Part shown: positions 1 through 9,407 of the stretch, in pieces | Layout: every line of letters begins with the position of its first letter | How positions within the stretch are numbered: the first letter of the stretch is position 1 | NCBI RefSeq assembly: GCF_900070365.1 | Contig: NZ_LN850107.1 | Location: forward strand, 2,666,001 to 2,730,000 | Length of the DNA: 64,000 nt | Direction: 5' to 3' | DNA from: Alloactinosynnema sp. L-07 | GTDB taxonomy: Bacteria; Actinomycetota; Actinomycetes; Mycobacteriales; Pseudonocardiaceae | Program-made: the position numbers and the translations under genes | Notes under the pieces: model-generated | Database searches by the model: none | What the model saw: the letters and a program-made list of their open reading frames with translations, nothing else | Told to the model about the DNA's origin: nothing

Positions 1-30
1 CTCTGCCGTCGCCGTCGTCGAACGGAAACC

Positions 31-1641
31 ATGCCCCGCACCCCCGCGCGCTATCTGCTCGCCCTCGTCCACACCGAACGCCGGTCCTTTACCCTGTCTC
101 TGGCCTACGGGACCTTGTGCACGATCTCCCAGGCCCTCCTCCCTGCCGCGATAGGCCAAGGAATCGATCGCGGCTTGATCGGCCGCGACCAGCGCGCTCT
201 GCTGTGGTGGGGCGCGGCGGTGCTCGGGCTCGGCGTCGTCGCTGCGGTGACCGGGACGCTGCGGGACCGCGCCGCCTTCCAGGCCAGGTTCGGCGCGAGC
301 TATACGGTCATGCGCGACACGACGCGCCACGCCGCGCGGCTCGGCGCCGCGCTGTCGGCCAGGATGTCGACCGGCGACGTGGTCGGCATCGGTGCCGCCG
401 ACATGACCCGGATCGGCCTGGCCATGGAGAACGCGGCGCGCGGCGCCGGGGCGGCGGCCGCCATCCTGGTGGTCGTTGCGATCATGGTCGACACCTCGTG
501 GCGACTCGGCCTGGTCGTGCTGGTCGGTGTCCCTCTCATCGCCGCGTTGGTCTCGCTGCTCATCCGCCCGACGCACGCCCGCCAACAGCACTTGAGGGAA
601 CAGCAGGCCGAACTCACCACCCTGGCGGTCGACATCGTCGATGGCCTCCGCGTGCTGCGCGGCATCGGCGGCGAGGACGCCTTCGATGCCCGTTACCGGA
701 GTCAGTCCCAGCGGGTCCGCGAATCAGGCGTGCGCGTGGCCATGGCCGAGTCCCTCATCGAGGGCGCGAAGCTGCTGCTACCGGGCGTGCTGGTGACGGT
801 GATCGTCTGGCTCGGGGCCCGCTCCGTGGCGGCGGGCGACCTGGGTGCGGGACAACTGGTGGCGTTCTACGGCTACGCGGTGTTCCTCGCGGGCGCGCTG
901 CGCCGGGTGACCTCGTTGATCGAAAGCGCGACCCGCGCCCACGTGGCCGCGGGCCGGGTGATCACCCTGCTCAACGCCCGACCAGACCTACGCTCTGGCG
1001 ACCGGACACCGATCCACGGCACGCTGACCGATCCCGAGTCCGGGCTGACCGTCCCACCTGAGGTCTTCCTCGGCGTGGCGTGCGCGGCCCCCTCCGACGC
1101 CGCCGAATTCGCCGACCGCCTGGGCCGCTACCACGACAGCGACGCCACCTACGCAGGCATCGATCTGCGAGACATAGATCTACCCGGTCTACGACGGCAC
1201 GTCCTGGTCGCGAACAACGAGGCCCACCTCTTCACCGGCCCGGTGAGCGAACTAGCGACCGATCGCGCGATCGACACCGCCCAGGCCCGCGATGTCGTCG
1301 AGTCGACGAACTGGATCGCGGGCGCGGGCCGGGAGTTCTCCGGCGGGCAACGACAGCGACTGCGGCTGGCCCGCGCGCTCACCGCGAACCCGGACGTGCT
1401 GATCCTGGTCGAACCGACCAACGCGGTGGACGCGCTCACCGAGTCACACATCGGCCAGGCGATCGCCGACCACCGACGCGGCCAGGCGACAGTCGTGTTC
1501 ACCACCAGCCCGATCCTGCTCGGCCACGCCGAGCGAGTCGCCTATGTGGAGGACGGCAAGGTCGTCGCGGAGGCGGCGCACAACGACTTGATGAGCGATC
1601 AGCGCTATCGGTCCCTGGTCACTCGCGAGGAGGCAGAGTGA
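31..1641 (+). CDS. ABC exporter subunit with degenerate ATPase site
   Basis: Fused membrane-plus-ATPase half-transporter of 536 residues. The first 300 residues hold the hydrophobic segments of a type I exporter. The ATP-binding half is unusual. The signature is intact (FSGGQ, about residue 436), but no Walker A GxxGxGK[ST] can be found where it belongs (around GVACAAPSDAAEF), and the Walker B aspartate is replaced (LILVEP instead of LILDEP). Its stop overlaps the GTG start of the next gene, which has an intact Walker A and B but an altered signature, so the two subunits complement each other as a heterodimer with one working ATP site. Substrate is unknown; export of a drug, lipid or peptide is typical of the family. 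ATG at 31 is the first start; the window begins just upstream. Confidence 0.85.
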   Translation: MPRTPARYLLALVHTERRSFTLSLAYGTLCTISQALLPAAIGQGIDRGLIGRDQRALLWWGAAVLGLGVVAAVTGTLRDRAAFQARFGASYTVMRDTTRHAARLGAALSARMSTGDVVGIGAADMTRIGLAMENAARGAGAAAAILVVVAIMVDTSWRLGLVVLVGVPLIAALVSLLIRPTHARQQHLREQQAELTTLAVDIVDGLRVLRGIGGEDAFDARYRSQSQRVRESGVRVAMAESLIEGAKLLLPGVLVTVIVWLGARSVAAGDLGAGQLVAFYGYAVFLAGALRRVTSLIESATRAHVAAGRVITLLNARPDLRSGDRTPIHGTLTDPESGLTVPPEVFLGVACAAPSDAAEFADRLGRYHDSDATYAGIDLRDIDLPGLRRHVLVANNEAHLFTGPVSELATDRAIDTAQARDVVESTNWIAGAGREFSGGQRQRLRLARALTANPDVLILVEPTNAVDALTESHIGQAIADHRRGQATVVFTTSPILLGHAERVAYVEDGKVVAEAAHNDLMSDQRYRSLVTREEAE

Positions 1642-3413
1642 GCACGCTCCCCGTCGCGTCCGCCGCCGAAGTCCGCGCCCACGCGCGCGCACTGGCTCTT
1701 CGCCACCCGCGCGCGCTCGCGGGCTCGGTGTCACTGCACGCTCTGGCGACGATCAGCGGGTTGGCGGTGCCGTGGCTCATCGGCAGGCTGGTCGAGCGAC
1801 ACGACAAGGTCGACCAGATAGCACTGTCCGTACTCGGTTTCCTTATTCTACAAGCGGTCCTTACGTCAGTGGCCCTCTACGCATCGGCCCGTCTGGGTGA
1901 ACGCGTGCTGGCCGACCTCCGCGAGACATTCATAGGCACGGTACTGAGACTCCCCCAGGGAACCGTCGAACGCGCGAGCACCGGGGACCTGGTGACCCGC
2001 ACGACCCGCGACATCGACATGCTCTCCCGCTGTGTCCGACTCGCTGTCCCAGACAGTCTTGTCGCCGTCTCGACCATCCTGCTCACGATCGGCGCGCTGG
2101 TGCTCGTGGATCCGCTCCTCGCGCTGCCGTGCCTGATCGCCGTTCCGCCCCTCTACTTCGCCTCCCGCTGGTACCGAGGCCGCTCCCGCGCGGGCTATCT
2201 GCGCTCGAACGCGTCCTACACCGACCTGACCGAGGGCCTGGCCGAGACGGTGGCGGGAGCACGCACGGTCGAAGCGTTCGGCGCGCACGACCAGCGCCTC
2301 GCCCGGGTCGACCACGACATCGCCGACTCCTACGCCGCCGAGCGGTTCACGTTGCGGTTGCGCAGTATCTACCTGCCGATCGCCGATACCGCTTATATCC
2401 TGCCGGTGGTCGCCACCCTAGTCATCGGCGGCATGCTGTCCCTCCACGGCGTCGTCTCGCTCGGCGCCGCCACCGCCGCGACGCTCTACGTGCAGCAGAT
2501 CCTCGACCCCGTCGACCGCCTGCTGTACTGGCTGGACGAACTGCAGATCGGCGGCGCCTCACTGGCTCGCCTACTCGGCGTTCGCGGCGACAAGCCAACC
2601 AGCACGGGAGCGACGCCCGCCGACAACGCCATCCGCGTCCACGACGTGTCGTTCGGCTACCGCGATGGACACGACGTCCTGCACGAGGTGGCCCTGGATG
2701 TCGCCCCAGGCGAGCGGCTCGCGATCGTCGGCCCCTCGGGCGCGGGCAAGTCGACCCTGGGCAGGCTGCTGGCTGGCATCCACCAGCCGCGATCCGGTTC
2801 AGTCACCGTCGGCGGTGTCCCGCTGTCCGAAGTGGACAATCCGCGCGGCGAGGTCGCCCTGGTCACGCAGGAACATCACGTCTTTCGCGGATCGCTGCGC
2901 GACAACCTGTCCATCGCCAAATCAGCGGCGTCGGACGAGGAGCTGGTCGCGGCGCTGCGGTCGGTCGACGCCTGGGATTGGGCCGAGGATCTCGGGTTCG
3001 ACACCGCCATCGGCGTCCCACTCTCGCCCGGCCAGGCCCAGCAGCTCGCGCTGGCCCGGATCGTCCTGGCCGACCCACACACCCTCATCCTCGACGAGGC
3101 GACGTCGGTGCTCGACCCGAGCGCGGCCCGGCACCTTGAGCGGTCCCTGGCGGCCGTGCTGCGGGGAAGGACCGTGATCGCCATCGCGCACCGGCTGCAC
3201 ACCGCGCGCGACGCCGACCGGGTCGCGGTGATGATGGGCGGCCGGATCACCGAACTGGGCACCCACGACGAGCTCGTGGCGCGCGAAGGCGACTACGCGC
3301 GACTGTGGGCGAGCTGGAGAGGGGCGCGTGACACCGGATCAGTGGGCCTGGGGTCGGGCGGACCGACCCGGTGTGACGACGCTCTCCGTCATTCGCGAAC
3401 GACAACCAGATAG
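1638..3413 (+). CDS. ABC exporter subunit with catalytic ATPase site
   Basis: Second half-transporter, 591 residues. I chose the GTG at 1638 because it overlaps the previous stop in a GTGA junction and follows AGGAGGCAGA; the frame stays open further upstream only as a shadow of the first gene. The membrane domain spans about residues 20-310. The ATPase domain has Walker A GPSGAGKST at about 365, Walker B LILDEA at about 483 and an H-loop in IAIAHR, but the signature is LSPGQ rather than LSGGQ. Paired with the preceding subunit's FSGGQ it forms the single consensus ATP site expected of heterodimeric exporters. The C-terminal 35 residues run past the conserved domain and look unstructured. Confidence 0.87.
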   Translation: MSTLPVASAAEVRAHARALALRHPRALAGSVSLHALATISGLAVPWLIGRLVERHDKVDQIALSVLGFLILQAVLTSVALYASARLGERVLADLRETFIGTVLRLPQGTVERASTGDLVTRTTRDIDMLSRCVRLAVPDSLVAVSTILLTIGALVLVDPLLALPCLIAVPPLYFASRWYRGRSRAGYLRSNASYTDLTEGLAETVAGARTVEAFGAHDQRLARVDHDIADSYAAERFTLRLRSIYLPIADTAYILPVVATLVIGGMLSLHGVVSLGAATAATLYVQQILDPVDRLLYWLDELQIGGASLARLLGVRGDKPTSTGATPADNAIRVHDVSFGYRDGHDVLHEVALDVAPGERLAIVGPSGAGKSTLGRLLAGIHQPRSGSVTVGGVPLSEVDNPRGEVALVTQEHHVFRGSLRDNLSIAKSAASDEELVAALRSVDAWDWAEDLGFDTAIGVPLSPGQAQQLALARIVLADPHTLILDEATSVLDPSAARHLERSLAAVLRGRTVIAIAHRLHTARDADRVAVMMGGRITELGTHDELVAREGDYARLWASWRGARDTGSVGLGSGGPTRCDDALRHSRTTTR

Positions 3414-3516
3414 TCGGCTCAGCGGGAAAGAAGTTCCCGCGTCACCCGATCGTGTTCCGGTGCGGAACGGCCAGGTCGGTGCCCGACTTTGTCGACCTTG
3501 CGGAACCCCGCTCGAC

Positions 3517-3537
3517 ATATACCCCCTGGGGGTATAT
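3517..3537. promoter_or_regulatory. CsoR-type operator palindrome
   Basis: Perfect inverted repeat with 10-bp arms (ATATACCCCC and GGGGGTATAT) around a single T, centred about 30 bp upstream of the DUF4396 start. The TACCCC/GGGGTA half-sites match operators of the CsoR/RcnR/CstR family of copper, nickel/cobalt or persulfide repressors. No such repressor is encoded in the window, so one acting in trans is inferred. Confidence 0.75.
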
Positions 3538-3558
3538 GGTCAGACCGAGGAGGCAATC

Positions 3559-4011
3559 ATGAACACAACGGTGAGTTGGCGAACGGCCGCGCAGGCGACG
3601 CTGCACTGCCTGACGGGCTGCGCGATCGGCGAGGTGCTGGGCATGGTGCTCGGCACCGCGCTGGGGTGGAGCGACGTGGCGACGATCGCGGCGGCCGTCG
3701 TGCTGGCGTTCATCTTCGGCTACGCGCTGACGATGCGCGGCGTGTTGAAGGCGGGCGTGGGATTCCGGCAGGCGGTGAAGGTGGCGCTCGCCGCCGACAC
3801 CGTGTCAATCCTGGTGATGGAGATCGTGGACAACGGCGTGATGGTCGCGGTGCCCGGGGCGATGGACGCGGGACTGGCAAGCTGGGTGTTCTGGGGCGCG
3901 CTGGCGGTGGCGTTCGCGGTCGCCTTCGTGGTCACGCTGCCGATCAACCGGTGGATGATCGGCCGCGGACTCGGGCACGCCGTGGTCCACGCGTATCACC
4001 ACCATCACTGA
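3559..4011 (+). CDS. DUF4396 membrane protein with His-rich C-terminus
   Basis: 150-residue membrane protein matching the DUF4396 family in its HCLTGCAIGEVLGM opening, the second helix and the following GYALTMRG. About four hydrophobic segments are visible. The ATG at 3559 follows a strong GAGGAGG 5 bases away; longer in-frame starts upstream would run through the operator. The protein carries a His/Cys pair in HCLTGC and ends in HAYHHHH, both plausible metal ligands. The CsoR-type palindrome just upstream suggests induction by copper, another metal or persulfide. The biochemical function of DUF4396 is not known to me; a role in metal homeostasis is inference. Its 3' end overlaps the convergent DUF2306 gene by 68 bp. 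Confidence 0.85.
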   Translation: MNTTVSWRTAAQATLHCLTGCAIGEVLGMVLGTALGWSDVATIAAAVVLAFIFGYALTMRGVLKAGVGFRQAVKVALAADTVSILVMEIVDNGVMVAVPGAMDAGLASWVFWGALAVAFAVAFVVTLPINRWMIGRGLGHAVVHAYHHHH

Positions 4012-4681
4012 GCCTGCGGCGGATCAGCCAGCCCTCGACCAAGATCAGCGGCAGCACCCAGCTCAGCCAGGACGTCAGCCCGGCGACGGTGATGACGTAA
4101 GCCCGCTCGCTGCCCTCGAACACGGTGTCGATGTAAGGCTCGTAGCTGATCGCGAGCACTGGCGCCCAGAAGCGGTTGACGATGGTGGACGCAGTGAGGG
4201 TGTAGCTGCGGATCATCCATTCCCGGTGGTCGGCGAACCGCCGTTGCCGGGCGCGGCGGTAGCCGATGATCGTGGTCGTCAGCCAGAGTGACACGAGCAC
4301 AACGGCGCTGAAGGCGCCGACGGGCCCGAACGGCGAGGTGATCCCGACGACCAGGCCTGCCAGGCCCGCCGGGATCACCCCGCCGAACACATAGAGTCGG
4401 CCCGCGATCCGGTGCCCGCGCCGGTGCTTGGCCCGAAACCACGGCCAGATCTGCAGGAACCCGCTGACGATCGCGACCGTGCCGAACACGATGTGGGCCA
4501 GCAGCGCGTAGTAGTGCTCCGGGAATCCCTCCGGCTGCGGCACCCTTGCCTTGGCCGGATCCAGGCCGAGGTAGGGCGGGATCGAGAACGCGAGGAACGC
4601 GACGATGATCGCGCCGAGCGGCAGGATCCACACCCGCCGCTTGCGCGGCGCTTTGGGCGGGCGGGTGGCCGTGGTTGTCAT
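3944..4681 (-). CDS. DUF2306 family membrane protein
   Basis: 245 residues with about six to seven membrane segments and the DUF2306 hallmarks HIVFGTVAIVSGFLQ, RAKHRRGHRIAGRLYV and a later DHREWMIRSYTLT. The conserved histidines and arginines on the membrane helices suggest a heme- or quinone-interacting protein by comparison with other small multi-pass families, but no function is established. The ATG start at 4681 follows GGGGGA. The last 25 residues are basic and polar, past the conserved domain, and are encoded opposite the end of the DUF4396 gene. Confidence 0.8.
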   Translation of the reverse strand: MTTTATRPPKAPRKRRVWILPLGAIIVAFLAFSIPPYLGLDPAKARVPQPEGFPEHYYALLAHIVFGTVAIVSGFLQIWPWFRAKHRRGHRIAGRLYVFGGVIPAGLAGLVVGITSPFGPVGAFSAVVLVSLWLTTTIIGYRRARQRRFADHREWMIRSYTLTASTIVNRFWAPVLAISYEPYIDTVFEGSERAYVITVAGLTSWLSWVLPLILVEGWLIRRRLSDGGDTRGPRRARVRGRSSTG

Positions 4682-4780
4682 GTCTCCCCCTAAGAACGAC
4701 TGATCCCACAGTAGGAATCAGCGCCTCAGGAACCCATGGAGGCAGCACCAAGATCGAAGGTAGGGCGAGCCCTACCCGAG

Positions 4781-5206
4781 TCAGTAGCTGTCGCCGCCGA
4801 AGAAGATCTCTTCGAGCTGGTCCGCGGTGCCCGCGAGCAAGGACAGCGGGTCGACGAACTCGGGAAGGTCGAGCGTGGCCAGCGGCAGCGAGTGCCGGAG
4901 CACCACGTGGTCGCCCATGATCGCCACGCCGCAGGCGACCGACGTGTGGCCGACCTCGGTGAGCAGCGCCTTGAGGTCGACCTTGTCGGCGAGGCCGACC
5001 GGTGAGGCGATCTGCACCCATTCGTGCTGCTTGTCGAGCACCTCGCGAGCCAGCACGACCACCTGGGTGCGCTCGTCCTCGTCGTCGTAGGCCTCGAAGT
5101 TGAACAGGATGCGGATCTCGCCCTCGTTCTCGGAGATCACGTCGTAGGTGTCGTTGACGTACTGCGCCAGATCGCCCCAAGTCGCCATGCTGATCAGCTT
5201 AGTCAC
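4781..5206 (-). CDS. YbjN-like small acidic protein
   Basis: 141-residue acidic soluble protein resembling the YbjN / type III secretion chaperone-like fold: a short N-terminal helix, then alternating strands with RILFNFEAY and a C-terminal helical DPLSLLAGTADQLEEIFFGG. Such proteins are common and uncharacterised in actinomycetes. The GTG at 5206 follows GAGG by seven bases; an ATG six codons inside (5188) is the alternative. It lies just downstream of the PP2C phosphatase on the same strand with a 9-bp gap, so the two are probably cotranscribed. Confidence 0.65.
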   Translation of the reverse strand: MTKLISMATWGDLAQYVNDTYDVISENEGEIRILFNFEAYDDEDERTQVVVLAREVLDKQHEWVQIASPVGLADKVDLKALLTEVGHTSVACGVAIMGDHVVLRHSLPLATLDLPEFVDPLSLLAGTADQLEEIFFGGDSY

Positions 5207-5215
5207 GCCCGATCC

Positions 5216-5911
5216 TCAGGCGGCGGCCGCCGGTATCGCCACCGTCGCGGGCAGCGCGGGCGGGCACTGGACGACGAGCGCGGTGGCGTTGTCAGCACTG
5301 CCTTCGCGTACCGCGAGCCGTACCAACTCGGCCGCGGGGTCGGGGGCGTGGTGCAGGACTCGCGCGAAGGACCGGCCATCGACATAGCGGTGGACGCCGT
5401 CGCTGGCAAGCAGGAGGAAGGCGGGCGTGGGGACGGTGGCGTACCCGATCCGCGCGGGTTTGGCGGTGCGGACCGAGGCGGTGACCAGGTGTTCCATCCG
5501 CGGGGTCGCGGGCGTGCCGCGGTCGCGGAAGTACTGGGCGAGAGTGTGGTCGGTGGTCAACTGGGTGACGGCGTCGCCGACCACTGCGTAGGCCCGGGCG
5601 TCGCCCACCCACGCGATCTCGTAGCCCTGTTCCCCAGGCAGCGGTACCGCGATGACGAGAACACAGTCGCCCGTGCCTGCCGCTTCGACGGCGTGCCGGG
5701 CCGCCGCCATCGCCGCCTCGGCACCGTCGCCCGCGGCGCGCACGGCAGCGGCGGCGGCGAGCCGGGCGGCCGTGCCGTCCTCGCCGATCCCGTCGGCCAA
5801 GGCGAAAGCGATCTGACCGGTTCGCGGGTCGGCGTAGGAGGCCACGGCGTCGGCGTTGGTCCGGCGCGGGCCGCGCTCACTCGACGTACGCCAGTTCGAG
5901 TTTCGCATCAT
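5216..5911 (-). CDS. PP2C-family protein serine/threonine phosphatase
   Basis: 231 residues with the metal-dependent phosphatase signature in order: RGPRRTNADA near the N-terminus, LADGIG, WVGDARAYAV, LLLASDGV and SADNATALVV near the end. The aspartates in these motifs bind the two metal ions. No membrane or sensor domain is attached, so it is a cytosolic phosphatase acting on Ser/Thr (perhaps Tyr) phosphoproteins. No kinase gene lies nearby, so the substrate is unknown. It is probably cotranscribed with the YbjN-like gene downstream. Two ATG codons lie at the start (5911 and 5908). Confidence 0.82.
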   Translation of the reverse strand: MMRNSNWRTSSERGPRRTNADAVASYADPRTGQIAFALADGIGEDGTAARLAAAAAVRAAGDGAEAAMAAARHAVEAAGTGDCVLVIAVPLPGEQGYEIAWVGDARAYAVVGDAVTQLTTDHTLAQYFRDRGTPATPRMEHLVTASVRTAKPARIGYATVPTPAFLLLASDGVHRYVDGRSFARVLHHAPDPAAELVRLAVREGSADNATALVVQCPPALPATVAIPAAAA

Positions 5912-6001
5912 GGCCTCCCGCGGTGCCGGTGCCTCCAGAATCCGCCCGTTCCCTGAGCGTTTCCTGTGCCGAACCGAAACGCCTGCTGAGAAACGCTGTG
6001 G

Positions 6002-9000
6002 TTAGCGTGAGCCGTAGGCGCGGATCGTGGTCTGTTCGACGGTGTTGCCCGCGCTGTCGGTCGCACGGGCGCGCAATGAGACGAAACGGGCGGATCGCGG
6101 GTGATCGATTGTGGCGACACCGTCGGCGACGGGCACCGGTCGCCACGTGCGGCCGTCGTCGAAGGACGCCTCGACGGCCAGCGCGGCGAGGGTCTGCTCG
6201 GTCCCCGGGTTCCACTGGATGGTGACCGGCACCCGGACACGGTCGGCCGTCACGCGGTTGTGCGGGTCGAGCCCCTCCGGCGCGAAGCGGACGACCATCA
6301 GCGGCAGGGGCACGCCGCCCTTTCCCTTCCGGTCATCCGGCGGGCGCACGGAGGTGAACGTCCAGACGCAGGTGATCGACGTGGAGTAGCGCGACACACC
6401 GCTGCGGGCCGCGGTCGTCTCCAGGCGGTAGGCGGCGGACTCCGCGGGCACGTCGAACGAGCCCTGGCCGGGACTCTCCGACCGGCCGACCTCGACGCCT
6501 TCGCGATACAGCGCGGTCGAACCACCATCCACTATGGAGGTACCGGTTCGGCCGAGGCCCGCGTCGGCGTACATCGGCAGCGATAGCGTGAGCGAGTCGT
6601 GGGAGCGGAACGCCCAGTCGCCGGGGCGGAAGCCGGGGCCGAAGACCGCGGAGTTCCATTGGTCGTCGGTTGACGCGCCGGGCGGGTGGGCCAGTTCGCC
6701 GCTGGTCACAACGGTTTCCGTGCGCAGCGAGTTCTTGACCTTGCGCCACTGTGCCAGCTCGGCGTACCAGGTCAGGTCGTCGACGTTGTGGAACTCGGTA
6801 CGGACCTGCGGCAGCGACAGCGGCAGCCCGTAGCCGACCGAGGTGCCGAAGCGGGGTTCCTTGGCGATCCACACCTTCGTGGCACCACGCCGGTCGGACT
6901 GGTCTCGGTAGGTCGTGCGCACCCGCGCGAGGTCCTGATCGACCACGTGTCTGGTGAACCCGTTGGGCAGGTGTCCATAGTCGAACCATTGCAGGTGATA
7001 GGCGACCGGGGTGGCGGTGACGTCACCGTCGCGGTCCGGGATCGCCCACGCGCCGCCGATGTCGGCGACGAAGTGGGTGTCGGGCAAGGGATCGCCCAGC
7101 TGTCCGATGAAGATTCGCTCGAACGTGTCACCCAACACGCCGGTGAAAACCGCGCGGTCCTCACCTATCCGGCTGTACCCGGCGCCCACGGCCTTGGGGC
7201 GTACGCCAAGCCGGTCGAAGGTGACCGAGATCGGTTGTGCCGTATGGGCATCGAGCGTCACGGTTTTGTCGGTGGTCACCTCTACTGTCGGGATCACGAC
7301 CTTGTGGGAGTCGGCGGTCACGCCATCGGCGCGGCGGGTGTTGATCACCGAGTCCAGGTGGTATCGGCCCTTGCGGACGCGCACGACGCCGACACCACCG
7401 ATGGTCGGGACGGGACGGTAGCGCGACGGATCCACGCCGAGGAGGAAGGAGTAGTTGTAGTCGGACAGGTTGCCTTCGCGGTCGACGGTGCGGAAGGTGA
7501 GGTCGTAGCTCTCGGGCTCGCGGTCGATGGCGACCGGGACGGTGACGCGCTGGGTTCTTGCCTCGGCGTCGATCCGGGCGCTGAGTGGGCCTTCCGGCGC
7601 GTCGACCGTGGTGTCGGCGGTGATCTCGACTGACGCGGTGCCGTTTGCCGGAACGGTGACGCGGTCGGCCGAGAGGCGGAAGGTGGCCGCGGGCGCGTCC
7701 GTGGTCAGGGTCAGCCGAAGTTCGACGGGCCGGGTGCTGGTGTTGGTGTAGGAGAACGACTTGGTGACAAGGGGATCGTCGTCGTGCGGCCACGACTGGC
7801 GGCCCATCGAGACACTCGGAGGTGAGGCGTAGACGGACTGGGTGACACCGCGGGCGAGGTCGACGCGGCCCGCACCTTGGTCATAGCTGCCCGCGTCGAT
7901 GGGCTTGGCGGAAGCCATCAGGGCGGCTTTGAGCTGACGGCCGGTCCACTCGGGATGCTCCTGGGCGAGAACGGCCGCGGCGCCCGCGACATGCGGGGTG
8001 GCCATCGACGTGCCGCTGAGGTCGCGGTGCTTCTCGCGCGGCTTGCCGAACGAGTAGCGCGAGCGGGCGGCGGTGATGTCGACGCCGGGGGCGAGGATGT
8101 CCGGCTTGAGCGCGGCGTCGTGGACGCGCGGTCCGCGGGACGAGAAGCCCGCGAGAGCATCGTGCTTGTCGACGGCGCCGACAGCGAGCGCGGCGTCGGC
8201 GGACGCGGGTGAGGCGACGGTTTCGGCACCGGAACCGCCGTCGTTGCCCGCGGCGACGACGAACAGGGCACGGTCGCTGAGCTGGTTGACCGCGGCTTCG
8301 AGGGGGTCCTCCCCCGCGGCGTCCGGGCCGCCGAGGCTCAGGTTCACGACCTTGGCCCCGGAGTCGACGGCCCACCGCATCCCGGCCAGGATCGCCGACT
8401 CGGGGCACCCCGCGCCGCCGCACACCTTGCCGACGAGCAGCCGCGCGTCGGGCGCGACACCACGGTAGGTGCCGCGACTGGCGATGGTGGCGGCCACGTG
8501 CGTACCGTGCCCGTCTTCGTCGCGCACCGTGCGGTCGCTGGTGAAGTTCTTCTCGGCGGCGACCCGGCCGCGCAGGTCGGGGTGGGTCGAGTCGACGCCG
8601 GTGTCGAGCACGGCGACCGTGACACCGCGACCGGTGTATCCGGCCGCCCACGCGGCCGGGGCACCGATGTGCGGGACGCTGACGTCGAGGCTCGGGTGGC
8701 GCATGCCGTCAAGCCATACCCTGCCGGTGGCGGTGGCGCGTCGGATCGCCCATGCCTCGGCGGCGGTGTCCTTGGGCTGTCGGGTCGGGGTGAGGTCTTC
8801 GGTGATCAACGGCAGGTCGGGCGACCGGTCGTCGCCGTAGCCCGCGCGGAGAAGTCCTGCGACGTCGAAGAGGCGCAGGTCGAGGCGGCCGGTATTGAGG
8901 TCGCGCCAGGCGTCGTCGGGGACGACGTGCAGCCGCGTGCCGTCCCCGGTGACGGCGAAGTGGACGTGCGCGCGCCCGGGGGCTGGATCGACCGCGGGCA

Positions 9001-9244
9001 CCAGCCGCGCGCCGACTCGGCGCACGGTGACTCGGTCGCCGGTGATCAGCGTGACGTCGCCGAGATACCCGGGCTCGACGCTGTCCACCGACGTGGATCC
9101 GGACAGCAGCGAGCCTGGTGACGGCGAACCGGATGGCGCGGAGTCGGCCGGGATGGGCTCGGCGGCGTGTGCTGGGGCGGCAAGCCCCAGCACGACGATC
9201 AGCACCGCGGCGGCTCCTGCGGCGAGTTTGGTGTGCAGCGGCAT
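6002..9244 (-). CDS. Secreted subtilisin-like S8 serine protease
   Basis: 1080-residue secreted protease. The ATG at 9244 follows GGGGAGG by five bases and opens a clear Sec signal peptide (ending APAHA, about residue 27); the frame continues upstream without support. A propeptide-like region runs to about 190. The S8 domain has catalytic Asp214 (AVLDTGVD), His246 (DGHGTHVAA), oxyanion Asn334 (AAGNDG) and Ser413 (GTSMATPHVAGAA). The remaining 600 residues hold beta-rich Ig-like modules, probably for substrate or wall binding. Only the S8 domain is recognisable by motif. Likely an extracellular nutrient-scavenging or processing enzyme. Confidence 0.9.
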   Translation of the reverse strand: MPLHTKLAAGAAAVLIVVLGLAAPAHAAEPIPADSAPSGSPSPGSLLSGSTSVDSVEPGYLGDVTLITGDRVTVRRVGARLVPAVDPAPGRAHVHFAVTGDGTRLHVVPDDAWRDLNTGRLDLRLFDVAGLLRAGYGDDRSPDLPLITEDLTPTRQPKDTAAEAWAIRRATATGRVWLDGMRHPSLDVSVPHIGAPAAWAAGYTGRGVTVAVLDTGVDSTHPDLRGRVAAEKNFTSDRTVRDEDGHGTHVAATIASRGTYRGVAPDARLLVGKVCGGAGCPESAILAGMRWAVDSGAKVVNLSLGGPDAAGEDPLEAAVNQLSDRALFVVAAGNDGGSGAETVASPASADAALAVGAVDKHDALAGFSSRGPRVHDAALKPDILAPGVDITAARSRYSFGKPREKHRDLSGTSMATPHVAGAAAVLAQEHPEWTGRQLKAALMASAKPIDAGSYDQGAGRVDLARGVTQSVYASPPSVSMGRQSWPHDDDPLVTKSFSYTNTSTRPVELRLTLTTDAPAATFRLSADRVTVPANGTASVEITADTTVDAPEGPLSARIDAEARTQRVTVPVAIDREPESYDLTFRTVDREGNLSDYNYSFLLGVDPSRYRPVPTIGGVGVVRVRKGRYHLDSVINTRRADGVTADSHKVVIPTVEVTTDKTVTLDAHTAQPISVTFDRLGVRPKAVGAGYSRIGEDRAVFTGVLGDTFERIFIGQLGDPLPDTHFVADIGGAWAIPDRDGDVTATPVAYHLQWFDYGHLPNGFTRHVVDQDLARVRTTYRDQSDRRGATKVWIAKEPRFGTSVGYGLPLSLPQVRTEFHNVDDLTWYAELAQWRKVKNSLRTETVVTSGELAHPPGASTDDQWNSAVFGPGFRPGDWAFRSHDSLTLSLPMYADAGLGRTGTSIVDGGSTALYREGVEVGRSESPGQGSFDVPAESAAYRLETTAARSGVSRYSTSITCVWTFTSVRPPDDRKGKGGVPLPLMVVRFAPEGLDPHNRVTADRVRVPVTIQWNPGTEQTLAALAVEASFDDGRTWRPVPVADGVATIDHPRSARFVSLRARATDSAGNTVEQTTIRAYGSR

Positions 9245-9407
9245 CGCGGCCTCCCCGTCCGAAGTGTGCTCACCAACCAAGTGCAGGCGGCGGTGGGGAG
9301 TCAACAGGCGAACGGGCGACCTCGTTACCAGATGCCGGCCAGCCGACGCGCCGGACCGGCGGGAGGTGGGTGGGCGCCGACGTTTGCCGAGCGGCCAGAC
9401 CAGCGAG

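Noticed and set aside
1080..1637. Upstream extension of the second exporter subunit
   Set aside because: Arg/Pro-rich translation over the first subunit's coding region; the GTGA overlap at 1638 is a better start.
5950..6000. GAAACGC repeats and inverted copies between PP2C and S8 genes as a terminator
   Set aside because: Arms are only 8 bp with a 26-base gap and no T-tract; too weak to call.
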